A DNA stretch of 62,604 nucleotides. Origin: Desulfobulbaceae bacterium (GTDB lineage: Bacteria; Desulfobacterota; Desulfobulbia; Desulfobulbales; Desulfocapsaceae). How positions within the stretch are numbered: the stretch's first letter is position 1; every line of letters begins with the position of its first letter. A model generated the notes under the pieces. It was not told the origin of the DNA. It saw only the letters and a program-made list of their open reading frames with translations, and did not search any database. A program made the position numbers and the translations under genes. The stretch is from assembly GCA_024227155.1 (NCBI GenBank), contig JAAELB010000302.1, positions 1 to 62,604 on the forward strand, in the 5' to 3' direction. This document shows positions 9,959 to 18,363 of the stretch, in pieces.

Positions 9959-10138
9959 TTCTTCCTCCATCTACTGTTATTAATTGAATCCTCGCTCTCT
10001 ACGAACCGATTTGTAAATTCAAAATAAAGAGCAAGCATATACCACGAAGTCATGATATTAGTCTTTTACTTCTATTTTTGCAAAATCTAAAATTACCATT
10101 TTCCGATTATTCTTTAATCGTTTTCATTACTACTAGTT

Positions 10139-11179
10139 ATGCCAGATAAATTGGAATTGCTTTTTATATTAGGTCGCCCTTTCAGTCCCATTTACGCCGC
10201 AGCTATGAAATTGCGTCAAATTCTTTATCTACGCGGTATATTCAAACAACATAGTTTACCTGTACCTGTCATTTCAGTGGGTAATCTGGTACTAGGAGGT
10301 ACAGGTAAAACACCGACTGTTCAATATATTGCAAACTTACTACTCTCTCGAGGATTTAATCCCGCTGTGGTCAGTCGTGGCTATGGGGGACGCGCGAGGG
10401 GTAAGCACAATGTCGTTTCTAATGGTTCCGAGATACTTCTTGGACCTTTAGATTCTGGCGATGAACCCTTTATGCTTGCCGAGAGTCTCCCTGGAGTACC
10501 AGTACTAACTGGAAAAAAAAGATTATATCCCTGCAAATATGCTATTGAAACCTTTGGGGCTGACTGCATCATTCTAGATGATGGTTTCCAGCACTTAAGC
10601 GTTAAAAGAGACATCGACATTGTACTCTTTGATACCACGACTCTTGCTGGAAACAGCAGGGTTTTCCCCGGGGGACACCTCAGAGAACCGATTTCAGCCC
10701 TGCACAGATGTTCTTGTTTTATATTGACAGGTTCAAATGCGCTTAACAAAACTCGGGGTGATAAATTTGCCACGTTGCTCTGTGAAAAATTTAGTAATAA
10801 ACCTGTATATTATTCATCTCTTACAGAATTCACGTTTATAAATTCGAACAAAACCGAGGTTCATTCTGAAAACATTGGTACTACCTTTGCTTTTTGTGGA
10901 ATAGCTAACCCGGAAAGATTTCGAACAACTCTTTCAGACCACGGAATTACATTAAGCGGCTTTTCACCACTTTCGGACCACACTCCATACTCAAGTTCAG
11001 TTGTTGACAAATTGGTCAAAAAAGCAAAAAAGAGCGGAGCCGTGTCCCTGATTACCACGGAGAAAGATGCTGTAAAACTACAAAAACACCAACTAAACAT
11101 GCCCCTGTATACCCTCAAACTACGATCATCAATCTCTTCTGAATTTACAAAACGACTTTTACAAGACCTTAGCCGATAA
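10139..11179 (+). CDS. lpxK: Tetraacyldisaccharide 4'-kinase
   Basis: LpxK phosphorylates the 4' position of the lipid A disaccharide at the inner membrane. The 346-residue product has the P-loop in VGNLVLGGTGKTPTVQYI, the SRGYGGRARG motif and ILDDGFQHLSVKRDIDIVLFD, all diagnostic for LpxK. The N-terminal hydrophobic stretch (FILGRPFSPIYAAAMKLRQILYL) is the membrane anchor. It diverges from livK, and an intrinsic terminator follows. Confidence 0.95.
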   Translation: MPDKLELLFILGRPFSPIYAAAMKLRQILYLRGIFKQHSLPVPVISVGNLVLGGTGKTPTVQYIANLLLSRGFNPAVVSRGYGGRARGKHNVVSNGSEILLGPLDSGDEPFMLAESLPGVPVLTGKKRLYPCKYAIETFGADCIILDDGFQHLSVKRDIDIVLFDTTTLAGNSRVFPGGHLREPISALHRCSCFILTGSNALNKTRGDKFATLLCEKFSNKPVYYSSLTEFTFINSNKTEVHSENIGTTFAFCGIANPERFRTTLSDHGITLSGFSPLSDHTPYSSSVVDKLVKKAKKSGAVSLITTEKDAVKLQKHQLNMPLYTLKLRSSISSEFTKRLLQDLSR

Positions 11180-11267
11180 GAAATGCGCCGTACCTTCCCC
11201 CCCTTTCTACCAACTCCAGCATAGCTTATTTTATATAATACAGTGTCTTAAAAAACTTTTCCCACAC

Positions 11268-11301
11268 TCGACTTGTGGCTTTTTTACCACAAGTCGTTTT
11301 T
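11268..11301 (+). terminator. Intrinsic terminator after lpxK
   Basis: CGACTTGTGG (11269-11278) pairs with CCACAAGTCG (11287-11296), giving a 10-bp stem with an 8-nt loop followed by TTTTT. It separates lpxK from lpxC, so lpxC has its own promoter somewhere in 11302-11433. Confidence 0.8.
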
Positions 11302-11433
11302 ACACAATACCTCAATCCTCTCAACAACCATTTGTTTTTACTCCATATACAGAAGGCAAACAGTAGCACAGCATTGACGGCACATATTTTGCATAAACCA
11401 TTGTGAAGTTTAATAAAACTATGAGGAATCACA

Positions 11434-12420
11434 ATGGCTTTACCAATTGATCCAAATCAATACACTCTAAGAAGTTCTGTTAGTTGCTGTGGCGTCGGAT
11501 TACATTCAGGCAGAACTGTTAATCTGTCAATAAAGCCTGCACCTGTAAACAGTGGTATCAGGTTTTTCCGATCAGACATACCTGCAGGCGCACACCTCCA
11601 TGCACATATGGATAAAGTTGTAGATACGCGACTTGCTACCACAATTGGCAACGACCATTTTCAGATCTCAACCACCGAACATCTTATGGCGGCACTACAG
11701 GGGTTTGGCATAGATAATGCGGATGTTGAGCTGGATTCCCCGGAAGTTCCTATTATGGACGGCAGTGCTGGACCATTTTTCACCCTCTTAAAGGGTACGG
11801 GCAAGAAAAAACAGAACGGCTTGCGCAGGGTACTGCGTATCACCAAGCCAATCACCTATAGTGATGGTGACAAACACCTCACAGTCACACCCTACAACGG
11901 GTTCAAAGTGACGGGTGAGATCAGCTTTGATGATACTTTAATTAAAAAGCAAAAATTCACCTTCGACCTGCTTGCAGATCATTTTGGTGACGATATATCA
12001 AAAGCTCGAACCTTTGGTTATGTAGAACAGGTAGAAGAGCTTTGGGCAAATGGTTTAGCCCTTGGAAGTTCACTCGCTAATGTTATTGCAATTCACTGGA
12101 ATCGCAAATCGGTACTAAACGAAGATGGGCTTCGCTATGACGATGAATTCATCAGACATAAAGTTCTTGATCTGGTTGGCGACCTCGCCCTACTCGGATG
12201 CCCTGTACTTGGCCACGTAAAAGCCTATAAAGCTGGGCACGCACAGCATCTTGGCCTGATGCAGGCAATAGAGTCTTCTCCACATTGCTGGGAGATTGTT
12301 GAAATGAAAAGAAATGGTGCACACTCTGTAATTGGCAATATGGCATCAAAATCCAGAACAGCTGACCACTCATTTTTTCCCCTTTTCAAAAACAAAAACC
12401 TGGCTGCTACCCCTGCCTGA
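11434..12420 (+). CDS. lpxC: UDP-3-O-acyl-N-acetylglucosamine deacetylase
   Basis: LpxC catalyses the committed deacetylation step of lipid A synthesis. The 328-residue protein shows the zinc-binding TTEHLMAALQGFGIDN segment and the second metal site in FIRHKVLDLVGDLALLG, plus the GVGLHSGRTVNLSIKPAP opening. It is slightly longer than the common 300 residues because of a C-terminal tail ending in SFFPLFKNKN. ATG 11434 follows GAGGAATCACA. A MITE begins 6 bp after the stop. Confidence 0.95.
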   Translation: MALPIDPNQYTLRSSVSCCGVGLHSGRTVNLSIKPAPVNSGIRFFRSDIPAGAHLHAHMDKVVDTRLATTIGNDHFQISTTEHLMAALQGFGIDNADVELDSPEVPIMDGSAGPFFTLLKGTGKKKQNGLRRVLRITKPITYSDGDKHLTVTPYNGFKVTGEISFDDTLIKKQKFTFDLLADHFGDDISKARTFGYVEQVEELWANGLALGSSLANVIAIHWNRKSVLNEDGLRYDDEFIRHKVLDLVGDLALLGCPVLGHVKAYKAGHAQHLGLMQAIESSPHCWEIVEMKRNGAHSVIGNMASKSRTADHSFFPLFKNKNLAATPA

Positions 12421-12425
12421 TACGA

Positions 12426-12586
12426 CTAGGAGCTTGTCCGAGAATGGCTTTTGCCCAAACTCTTCGGATTTTTCGCAAAATAATGCTCGCAGATAGCGTA
12501 GACTTCGATATTAAGTATATGGCTGTGCTTATTTTGCGAAACTTCTCGATTGTGACCAAAACCCTTATTCTCGGACAACCTCCTAG
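12426..12586. mobile_element. 161-bp palindromic MITE-like element
   Basis: The element starts with CTAGGAG and ends with CTCCTAG. The terminal inverted repeats share TTGTCCGAGAAT (left arm 12433-12445, reverse complement at the right end) with a mismatch at the eighth base. A second internal pair, TTTCGCAAAATAA (12471-12483) and TTATTTTGCGAAA (12529-12541), is a perfect 13-bp match. No transposase is encoded. A 70-codon minus-strand frame across it is a by-product of the repeat. A partial copy of the right arm lies at 58221-58247. Confidence 0.8.
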
Positions 12587-12768
12587 CCACTGTGCTCTTT
12601 TGGCTTAAGCATGGTGTAATCCATCTTTGCTGAACCACTCCTCCTGCCTCAGATATTCTGCTTCCTTTTTACCACCTGAAAAAAGTGATTAATCCAACCA
12701 ACTACATATAGTTGCCAGTCATTCACAGTTGAGCAACTCTCTTGCTTTTTCGTTCTCACTTAAAACTG

Positions 12769-12796
12769 TTGACGGAAACAGCTTGTGCTGTATGAT
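12769..12796 (+). promoter_or_regulatory. Probable sigma70-type promoter for the SleB-like gene
   Basis: TTGACG (12769-12774) and TATGAT (12791-12796) are separated by 16 bp, 126 bp upstream of the start codon. Both hexamers match the consensus at five or four of six positions. The rest of 12587-12921 is AT-rich with no coding potential seen. Confidence 0.55.
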
Positions 12797-12921
12797 TTGA
12801 ATTATATAAATGGTATTAGAATATATACTATATTTTCCACCAACACCTACGAGGTATCTCTCTTATATTATTACAACAATATCAATATCCAAGCCGGAAA
12901 TAATGCACGCAGGAGAAGAAA

Positions 12922-13284
12922 ATGACATTACTCGAAGGGCTCTTATGGTTGACCCTTAATGTCTATCATGAAGCCAGATCCGAGCCACAAGTTGGTCAGG
13001 TTGCAGTAGCGCTTGTCACCCTGAATCGAGCAAATCAAAAGCATAGACCTATAAAAGAAATAGTACAGGAGCCGTACCAATTCAGCTGGACCTTCCAAAA
13101 AGATTCATACCTTCCAGATGATCCAAAAGCTTTTCTGGAATGTATGAAATCAGTATATATCGCTCTCAAAACAGAAGATTTCACCAATGGAGCTACCCAC
13201 TATCACCTGGAAACGGTAGAGCCTTACTGGTCATCTGAATTTACCTACCTGGATCAATTCGGATCACACAAATTTTACAAATAG
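12922..13284 (+). CDS. Cell wall hydrolase, SleB (Hydrolase_2) domain only
   Basis: The 120-residue protein is almost entirely one SleB-type catalytic domain: NVYHEARSEPQVGQVAVALVTLNRA, YQFSWTF, GATHYH and the end FGSHKFYK. Glu17 in YHEAR is the expected catalytic acid for muramidase/lytic activity on peptidoglycan. AGGAG lies 10 bp before ATG 12922. There is no signal peptide and no binding domain, unlike most family members, so how it would reach the wall is unclear. It could be a phage-type endolysin remnant or a cytoplasmic or leaderless enzyme. Confidence 0.8.
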   Translation: MTLLEGLLWLTLNVYHEARSEPQVGQVAVALVTLNRANQKHRPIKEIVQEPYQFSWTFQKDSYLPDDPKAFLECMKSVYIALKTEDFTNGATHYHLETVEPYWSSEFTYLDQFGSHKFYK

Positions 13285-13309
13285 CCGCGTCTGAATTACA
13301 GATAAAAAA

Positions 13310-13345
13310 AATGAGGTGTCCTTTACGCTTAAAGGGCACCTCATT
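13310..13345. terminator. Bidirectional intrinsic terminator
   Basis: AATGAGGTGTCCTTT and AAAGGGCACCTCATT form a 15-bp stem with one mismatch and a 6-nt loop. An A run on the left and a T-rich stretch on the right make it usable in both directions, between the convergent SleB-like and aminotransferase genes. Confidence 0.85.
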
Positions 13346-13388
13346 GTCGTTTTACAACTTCGAAATTTACATAGCTAAGAAATTCTAC

Positions 13389-14591
13389 TTATATCTCAGC
13401 AGCTTTCTGCAATATTTTACGCATTGAAGAAAGCTTTTCCTCTCCCATATTAATGCCAATAGGATACACCAGGGTCCGCTCTAAAAGTGAACAGGACTGA
13501 GGCAGTGCCTCTGGGTCAAAAATAATTCGTCTCTTGCCACCAGCAGATGAAAAAGGATATCCTGAACTGGTCAAGGTTTTTCCTTCGAGCAGGTGCTCCC
13601 ATTTCGGATAAAAATGCCAACTGTTTGCGCTGAAATTTATTGCGCCAAATCCTTCTTTGGTCAAAAATGAATTAACACGTTCGCTATGATTTTTGTCCTG
13701 AAGAATAAAAGCGAGGAACGTAGCAGAGTCACCTTCTTCGTCAATAAGTTCTCTGAAAGAGACACCAGGTATTGCAGAGGCAGCTTCTTTCAGGCTTAAT
13801 TTGTTTTTTTTCTGGGCAACCACCATAGAATCAAGCTTTGCCAGCTGTGCGAGCCCTATTGCCCCCTGGAGTTCCATCATCCGGTAATTAAATCCAATAA
13901 ACCGTCGTCCCTCTCCGCCTCGAGCACCCGGATTAATTTTGTGGTCATGCCCATGGTCCTGGTACTCTGACATTGAACGCCACAACTCCTCGTCATCCGT
14001 AATAATCATACCGCCTTCACCGGTGGTCATTGTTTTAACAGAGTCAAAAGAAAAAGTTCCACAGTTCCCAAAGCTTCCAAGATGTTTTCCTTGTATGCGG
14101 GCACCCGCAGCCTGGGCAGTATCTTCCAGTACAGAAATATTTTTTTCTGCTGCGATTTTGACAATTTCTTCAATTCTTGCTGGTGCACCCATCATATGCA
14201 CAGGAATAATGCATTTGGTTTTATCGCTGATCTTTAATTTAAGATCAGCCGGATCCATGTTGAGGGTCGTGTCGATTTCGGTAAATACTGGAATCGCACC
14301 AACCTCTAAAATCGCCTCCCAGGTTGCAACAAAGGTAAAACCCTGGGTAATTACCTCATCGCCCGGGCCCACACCAAGAGCCATTAAGGCAACTTTCAAA
14401 GCGGCTGTGCCTGAAGTGACAGCTTGCCCATACTTGGTTCCACAGTATTGAGAAAATTGTTCTTCAAATTCCCTTACTTTGAAAACACCATTGCGCTGCT
14501 CATTAAATTCATAACGAAAGAGCACACCTGTGTCGAGCACATCCATTATCTCTTTCTTTTCTTCACTTCCAAATATTTCAAATCCAGGCAT
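13389..14591 (-). CDS. DegT/DnrJ/EryC1/StrS aminotransferase, KdnA-like
   Basis: This 400-residue PLP enzyme belongs to the sugar aminotransferase family. The Schiff-base lysine is Lys186 in SFDSVKTMTTGEGG, and VLEDTAQAAGA carries the PLP-contacting Asp. The opening MPGFEIFGSEEKKEI, the VHMMG motif and the SEYQDHGHDH segment resemble KdnA, which installs the amine of 8-amino-3,8-dideoxy-D-manno-octulosonate (8-amino-Kdo) in Shewanella lipopolysaccharide. That closer call comes from remembered sequence features. The partner dehydrogenase KdnB is not nearby. Alternatives are other UDP- or GDP-ketosugar aminotransferases, including a GnnB role. Confidence 0.82.
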   Translation of the reverse strand: MPGFEIFGSEEKKEIMDVLDTGVLFRYEFNEQRNGVFKVREFEEQFSQYCGTKYGQAVTSGTAALKVALMALGVGPGDEVITQGFTFVATWEAILEVGAIPVFTEIDTTLNMDPADLKLKISDKTKCIIPVHMMGAPARIEEIVKIAAEKNISVLEDTAQAAGARIQGKHLGSFGNCGTFSFDSVKTMTTGEGGMIITDDEELWRSMSEYQDHGHDHKINPGARGGEGRRFIGFNYRMMELQGAIGLAQLAKLDSMVVAQKKNKLSLKEAASAIPGVSFRELIDEEGDSATFLAFILQDKNHSERVNSFLTKEGFGAINFSANSWHFYPKWEHLLEGKTLTSSGYPFSSAGGKRRIIFDPEALPQSCSLLERTLVYPIGINMGEEKLSSMRKILQKAAEI

Positions 14592-14658
14592 ATAAAACTC
14601 CTATAATCATCTAACTGCGCAGATGAATTTTCAACAATTGATCTATCCTTGGAGAGGC

Positions 14659-15357
14659 TTATTTGCTCACAGCCTTAAGCCTTGCAATTTTTGCATCAAT
14701 TTCCCCTTTTGCTTGGGAAAATGTAGGATCATCACCAACTGCAAGAAGGAAATTATTGTAAATAGCAATGGCCTTATCAGGGTTTCCCTGTGCTTCTTGA
14801 ATCCTTCCTTTTCCAACGTACGCCAGATGTTCATACCCTTTAATTTCTTTCAGAACGTCATACTGTACAGTTGCATCATTATAGGATTTCAAGGCTTCTA
14901 ACGCCTGAGCTTTTCCAAAAACTACCAGTGGATAAAGCGGTGAGGTAATCTTAACTTGCTTTAAAAGCTCGTCATACTGATTTGCGGCTTTATCAAACGA
15001 GCCTCCCTTCATATCAAGATGGGCCAATTCCACCTTGGCCCACATGGCTGAAGAGGTGCTGCCATATTCTTCAATAACAGCGCTAAGTGCAGCTTGCTGG
15101 TTTACAGGATCATTTTTTATGGCCAGTGATAAAGCTGTGGCTGATTCTTCTTTAATACGCTCTATATAAGAGCCATAAAGTGACCAGGTAACGACGGCAA
15201 CAATAATGATTAACAGGATAACTTGCAGAATTCGTTTATTGCCACGTATGAATGTAATAACCTTAGGGGGCAAATTGAAATGCTCCAGTAACCCTTCAAC
15301 CTTATCCATAGCTGTTTCTGGTGCTAAACGTTTATTATACGCACTCTCGCTTGACAT
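14659..15357 (-). CDS. Single-pass membrane protein with TPR-like repeats (YfgM-type)
   Basis: The 232-residue protein has a short cytoplasmic N-terminus, one transmembrane helix (ILQVILLIIIVAVVTWSLYGSYI, about residues 46-68) and a periplasmic part made of TPR-like helices (EYGSTSSAMWAKVELAHLDMKGGSFDKAANQYDEL and two more copies). Architecture and length fit YfgM-like proteins, which associate with the Sec translocon and periplasmic chaperones in E. coli. The level of similarity is topological, so the role is inferred. It diverges from xseA. Confidence 0.7.
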   Translation of the reverse strand: MSSESAYNKRLAPETAMDKVEGLLEHFNLPPKVITFIRGNKRILQVILLIIIVAVVTWSLYGSYIERIKEESATALSLAIKNDPVNQQAALSAVIEEYGSTSSAMWAKVELAHLDMKGGSFDKAANQYDELLKQVKITSPLYPLVVFGKAQALEALKSYNDATVQYDVLKEIKGYEHLAYVGKGRIQEAQGNPDKAIAIYNNFLLAVGDDPTFSQAKGEIDAKIARLKAVSK

Positions 15358-15497
15358 GCGATTTTCCTCCTCAATAATATTTTATATGGTATTTTGGTGC
15401 CTCGGTTAGTCGAGCAAGCACTATAATCGATCCCAGTACCTCTGTCTATGCGTAAACAATTACTTTTCCACAAGATGCAAATCAACAATCAAGAAAG

Positions 15498-16856
15498 ATG
15501 AAGACATTAGAGAGAGCCACAATTTTAACTGTTTCACAACTGACCAAATCGATAAAAACTATTCTGGAAAAAGAATATAGATTTGTGCGGATCTGTGGAG
15601 AAATATCAAATCTATCGACCCCTTTCTCCGGACACTCATATTTCACCTTAAAAGATAGTAGTGCCCAGATACGTGGTGTTCTTTTCAAGCAGCAAAAACG
15701 TTTTGTTGACCTGAGGCTGAAGAATGGGCAGGAAGTTATCTGTTTTGGCCGTGTGGCTGTATATGAGCCACGGGGAGAATATCAACTCATAATAGACAGC
15801 GTCGAACTATTTGGTACAGGTAAATTGCAAATCGCATTTGAACAGCTGAAGCAAAAACTATCTGAGGAGGGCTATTTCGATCAAAATATCAAAAAGAAAA
15901 TCCCCGATTACGCAGGGAAAATTGCAGTAATTTCCTCGCCCACCGGCGCTGCTTTCCAGGATTTCTTAAAGATTGTACAATTGCGCAAATCGTCCGCACA
16001 TATCCAGTTACTGCCAGTACGTGTACAGGGGGAAAAAGCCCCAGCAGAAATCGCAAAAGCCATTACAGCAGTAGATATGGCAGCTGGCCATGAAGTCATT
16101 GTGCTGTGTCGTGGTGGCGGATCTTTAGAGGACCTATGGGCCTTTAACGACGAAAGAGTGGCTACTGCAATCTATAAAGCCTCCACCCCTGTTGTGACAG
16201 GGGTAGGCCACGAGATTGACTTTACCATTGCCGATTTCTGTGCAGATCTCAGATGTCCAACTCCAACGGCCGTGGCTGAAAGGCTGGTTCCGGATAATTC
16301 TGTCATTTTAAAACAGGTACATTCATTCAAGTCACGCCTTGTTAATCGCATACAACAAAAATTCACATATTCCAACCAGCAGGTCCTCCACAATGTGAGG
16401 ATGCTTGGCAATGTTGCAACGGTGTTAAATGATGCGAATCATAGACTAGAGTTGAGTAAGTCCTACCTGATCCAGGCGATGTCGAAATTGCTTGGAGAAA
16501 AAGAACTGCGACTGATGACGACAGCAAGTAAGCTGCAGACCAATGCGCCAATCAAAAAGATTTCCATCAGGGAGGAGCGCCTGCTACATTTGAAAAAACT
16601 ACTCGTCAACCACACCAGAAGAATAGTAGAAAGAAAAGACGCAGAATTTGCACAACAGGCAGCTCTTTTACATAGTGTAAGTCCACTAGCCACCCTTGGA
16701 AGAGGCTATTCGATTACCCGAAAATACAACCAGAACACAGGCGATCATCAAGTAATCCGCAATAGTTGCGAAGTTTCAGCGGGAGACAGGGTAAATATCC
16801 TGCTACATGCAGGGGAAATTGATTGTCAGGTGCTGGATAAAACAGCAATAGAGTAA
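15498..16856 (+). CDS. xseA: Exodeoxyribonuclease VII large subunit
   Basis: The 452-residue product begins with an OB-fold (LTKSIKTILEKEYRFVRICGEISNLSTPFSGHSYFTLKDSSAQIRGVLF), followed by the catalytic domain with ISSPTGAAFQDFLKIVQLR, the CRGGGSLEDLWAFNDE motif and the VGHEIDFTIADFCADLRCPTPTAVAE motif, then the long coiled coil and a small C-terminal beta segment (ATLGRGYSITRK). It degrades single-stranded DNA in both directions in complex with XseB. xseB does not follow here; the gene is closed by a terminator. Confidence 0.96.
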   Translation: MKTLERATILTVSQLTKSIKTILEKEYRFVRICGEISNLSTPFSGHSYFTLKDSSAQIRGVLFKQQKRFVDLRLKNGQEVICFGRVAVYEPRGEYQLIIDSVELFGTGKLQIAFEQLKQKLSEEGYFDQNIKKKIPDYAGKIAVISSPTGAAFQDFLKIVQLRKSSAHIQLLPVRVQGEKAPAEIAKAITAVDMAAGHEVIVLCRGGGSLEDLWAFNDERVATAIYKASTPVVTGVGHEIDFTIADFCADLRCPTPTAVAERLVPDNSVILKQVHSFKSRLVNRIQQKFTYSNQQVLHNVRMLGNVATVLNDANHRLELSKSYLIQAMSKLLGEKELRLMTTASKLQTNAPIKKISIREERLLHLKKLLVNHTRRIVERKDAEFAQQAALLHSVSPLATLGRGYSITRKYNQNTGDHQVIRNSCEVSAGDRVNILLHAGEIDCQVLDKTAIE

Positions 16857-16862
16857 TCTTTA

Positions 16863-16899
16863 TTACACCCAGATTTCAAGATTAGAAATCTGGGTGTAA
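16863..16899. terminator. Bidirectional intrinsic terminator
   Basis: TTACACCCAGATTTC and GAAATCTGGGTGTAA form a perfect 15-bp stem with a 7-nt loop between the convergent xseA and ndk genes. Confidence 0.85.
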
Positions 16900-16905
16900 G
16901 GGATG

Positions 16906-17319
16906 TTACAGCAGTTCCAGACCGGAAAAGAAGTACCCGATTTCAAATGCAGCGGTTTCAGGTGCATCGGAACCGTGGGTTGCATTTTCACCAAGGTCTT
17001 TACCAAATTCTTTACGAAGAGTACCTTCTGCTGCTTCCGCAGGGTTTGTTGCACCCATCAAATCTCGCCATTTTTTTATTGCAGATTCTGCCTCTAATAC
17101 CATGACAATGCACGGGCCGCTTGCCATAAATTCAGTCAATTCTCCAAAAAATGGCCTTTCCCTGTGAACGTGGTAAAAGCCTTCCGCTTCCACCTGACTG
17201 AGGTAGAGCTTTTTAAGACCAACTACCTTAAATCCTTCCTGGTAGATGCGACTCAGTATTTTACCACTATTACCGTCTTCAAAGGCATTAGGCTTGATGA
17301 TAGCAAATGTTCGTTCCAT
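16906..17319 (-). CDS. ndk: Nucleoside diphosphate kinase
   Basis: The 137-residue enzyme moves the gamma phosphate from ATP to other nucleoside diphosphates through a phosphohistidine. The catalytic His115 is in [10 protein letters not shown], and [13 protein letters not shown] and [15 protein letters not shown] are the usual conserved blocks. The start follows an AGGAG-type site (GAGGAGAAATTTAAA). It lies 44 bp after cbiB in the minus direction but is not functionally linked to it. Confidence 0.97.
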   Translation of the reverse strand: MERTFAIIKPNAFEDGNSGKILSRIYQEGFKVVGLKKLYLSQVEAEGFYHVHRERPFFGELTEFMASGPCIVMVLEAESAIKKWRDLMGATNPAEAAEGTLRKEFGKDLGENATHGSDAPETAAFEIGYFFSGLELL

Positions 17320-17363
17320 TTTAAATTTCTCCTCGTAATTGAAATAATTTGTATATTAAAAAA

Positions 17364-18359
17364 CTATAAAGATCCTGCCAACAGATAACGGATGCCAAGG
17401 ATGGCCAAAACAAAAATGGCGGACCCGACAATTACCAGCCTGTTGGTCAATAAAATATCCTCCGGGTTAATCGGTTTATGAAAATCACCAATATATGGTT
17501 TATCAACGACCTTACCAAAGTACGTTGAGGGACCACCTAGCCTAACCTTGAGGGCACCCGCCACAGCTGCCTCAGAGTGTGCGGCATTGGGGCTTGAATG
17601 ATTAAGCCGATCTCGAAAAAATACAGTTGCTGCCTTTCTGTAGTCCATTTTTACTACCCATGCGGCTGCAATCAAACACAGGCCACTGCATCTTGCTGGC
17701 AGAAAATTCACTGCATCATCAAGCTTTGCAGCTACACGACCAAAAATCAGATAGGTCTCATTTTTGTACGCTATCATAGAATCCATGGTATTGACAGCCT
17801 TGTACAAAAAACCACCAACAGCAGCACATGCTATGGCGGAGAGTGGTAGTAAAGGAGCCGCACAACTCGCTAAAACGGCAAAAAACAGAGGTGCTGTAAT
17901 ACCATCTACCATATTTTCGGCAACGGTTTCAACACAGGCTTTTGACACCTCTTCATCTGTCAGGTTTGTGGTATCTCTACCAACTATTTTCCCAACCTCT
18001 TCTCTTGCCCTGGTGAGGGATTCATTCTCCAGTGCCCTATACACTTTGTTACTGTGAACCAAAAGGTCTTTAGTTGCAATGGTAGTATACAAAAGGAAGA
18101 TTGCGATCAGCCCTTCCAATGCAGGATGTATAATATTTGCGCTATAAAGTACGCCATAGACAATACCAGCTGTTACCGTGACTACTGTTGCTACAGTTGC
18201 AAAACCCGCCAGAAAAATATTAGTACAAAGAGCGCGATAACGTTTTTCACAAACGGTGCAGAGCAGACCAATTCCACGAACAGGATGTGGATACCACCTG
18301 GGATCACCAAAAACAATGTCCAGCAAAATCGAAATGAAAAATTGTAGTGAAAAGCCCAT
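17364..18359 (-). CDS. cbiB: Adenosylcobinamide-phosphate synthase
   Basis: This 331-residue integral membrane protein attaches aminopropanol phosphate to adenosylcobyric acid. The opening DIVFGDPRWYPHPVRGIG, the VGRDTTNLTDEEVSKACVETVAENMVDGITAPLFFA motif and AVNTMDSMIAYKNETYLIFG are diagnostic. It lies 4 bp after the cobD-cobQ fusion gene, which makes the aminopropanol phosphate donor and cobyric acid, so consecutive pathway steps are encoded side by side. Confidence 0.95.
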   Translation of the reverse strand: MGFSLQFFISILLDIVFGDPRWYPHPVRGIGLLCTVCEKRYRALCTNIFLAGFATVATVVTVTAGIVYGVLYSANIIHPALEGLIAIFLLYTTIATKDLLVHSNKVYRALENESLTRAREEVGKIVGRDTTNLTDEEVSKACVETVAENMVDGITAPLFFAVLASCAAPLLPLSAIACAAVGGFLYKAVNTMDSMIAYKNETYLIFGRVAAKLDDAVNFLPARCSGLCLIAAAWVVKMDYRKAATVFFRDRLNHSSPNAAHSEAAVAGALKVRLGGPSTYFGKVVDKPYIGDFHKPINPEDILLTNRLVIVGSAIFVLAILGIRYLLAGSL

Positions 18360-18363
18360 AACG

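Noticed and set aside
11226-11432. 68-codon minus-strand frame between lpxK and lpxC
   Set aside because: It overlaps the lpxK terminator and the lpxC leader and shows no protein-like pattern.
12426-12638. 70-codon minus-strand frame in the lpxC downstream region
   Set aside because: It is the translation of the palindromic MITE; no ribosome site or homology is recognised.
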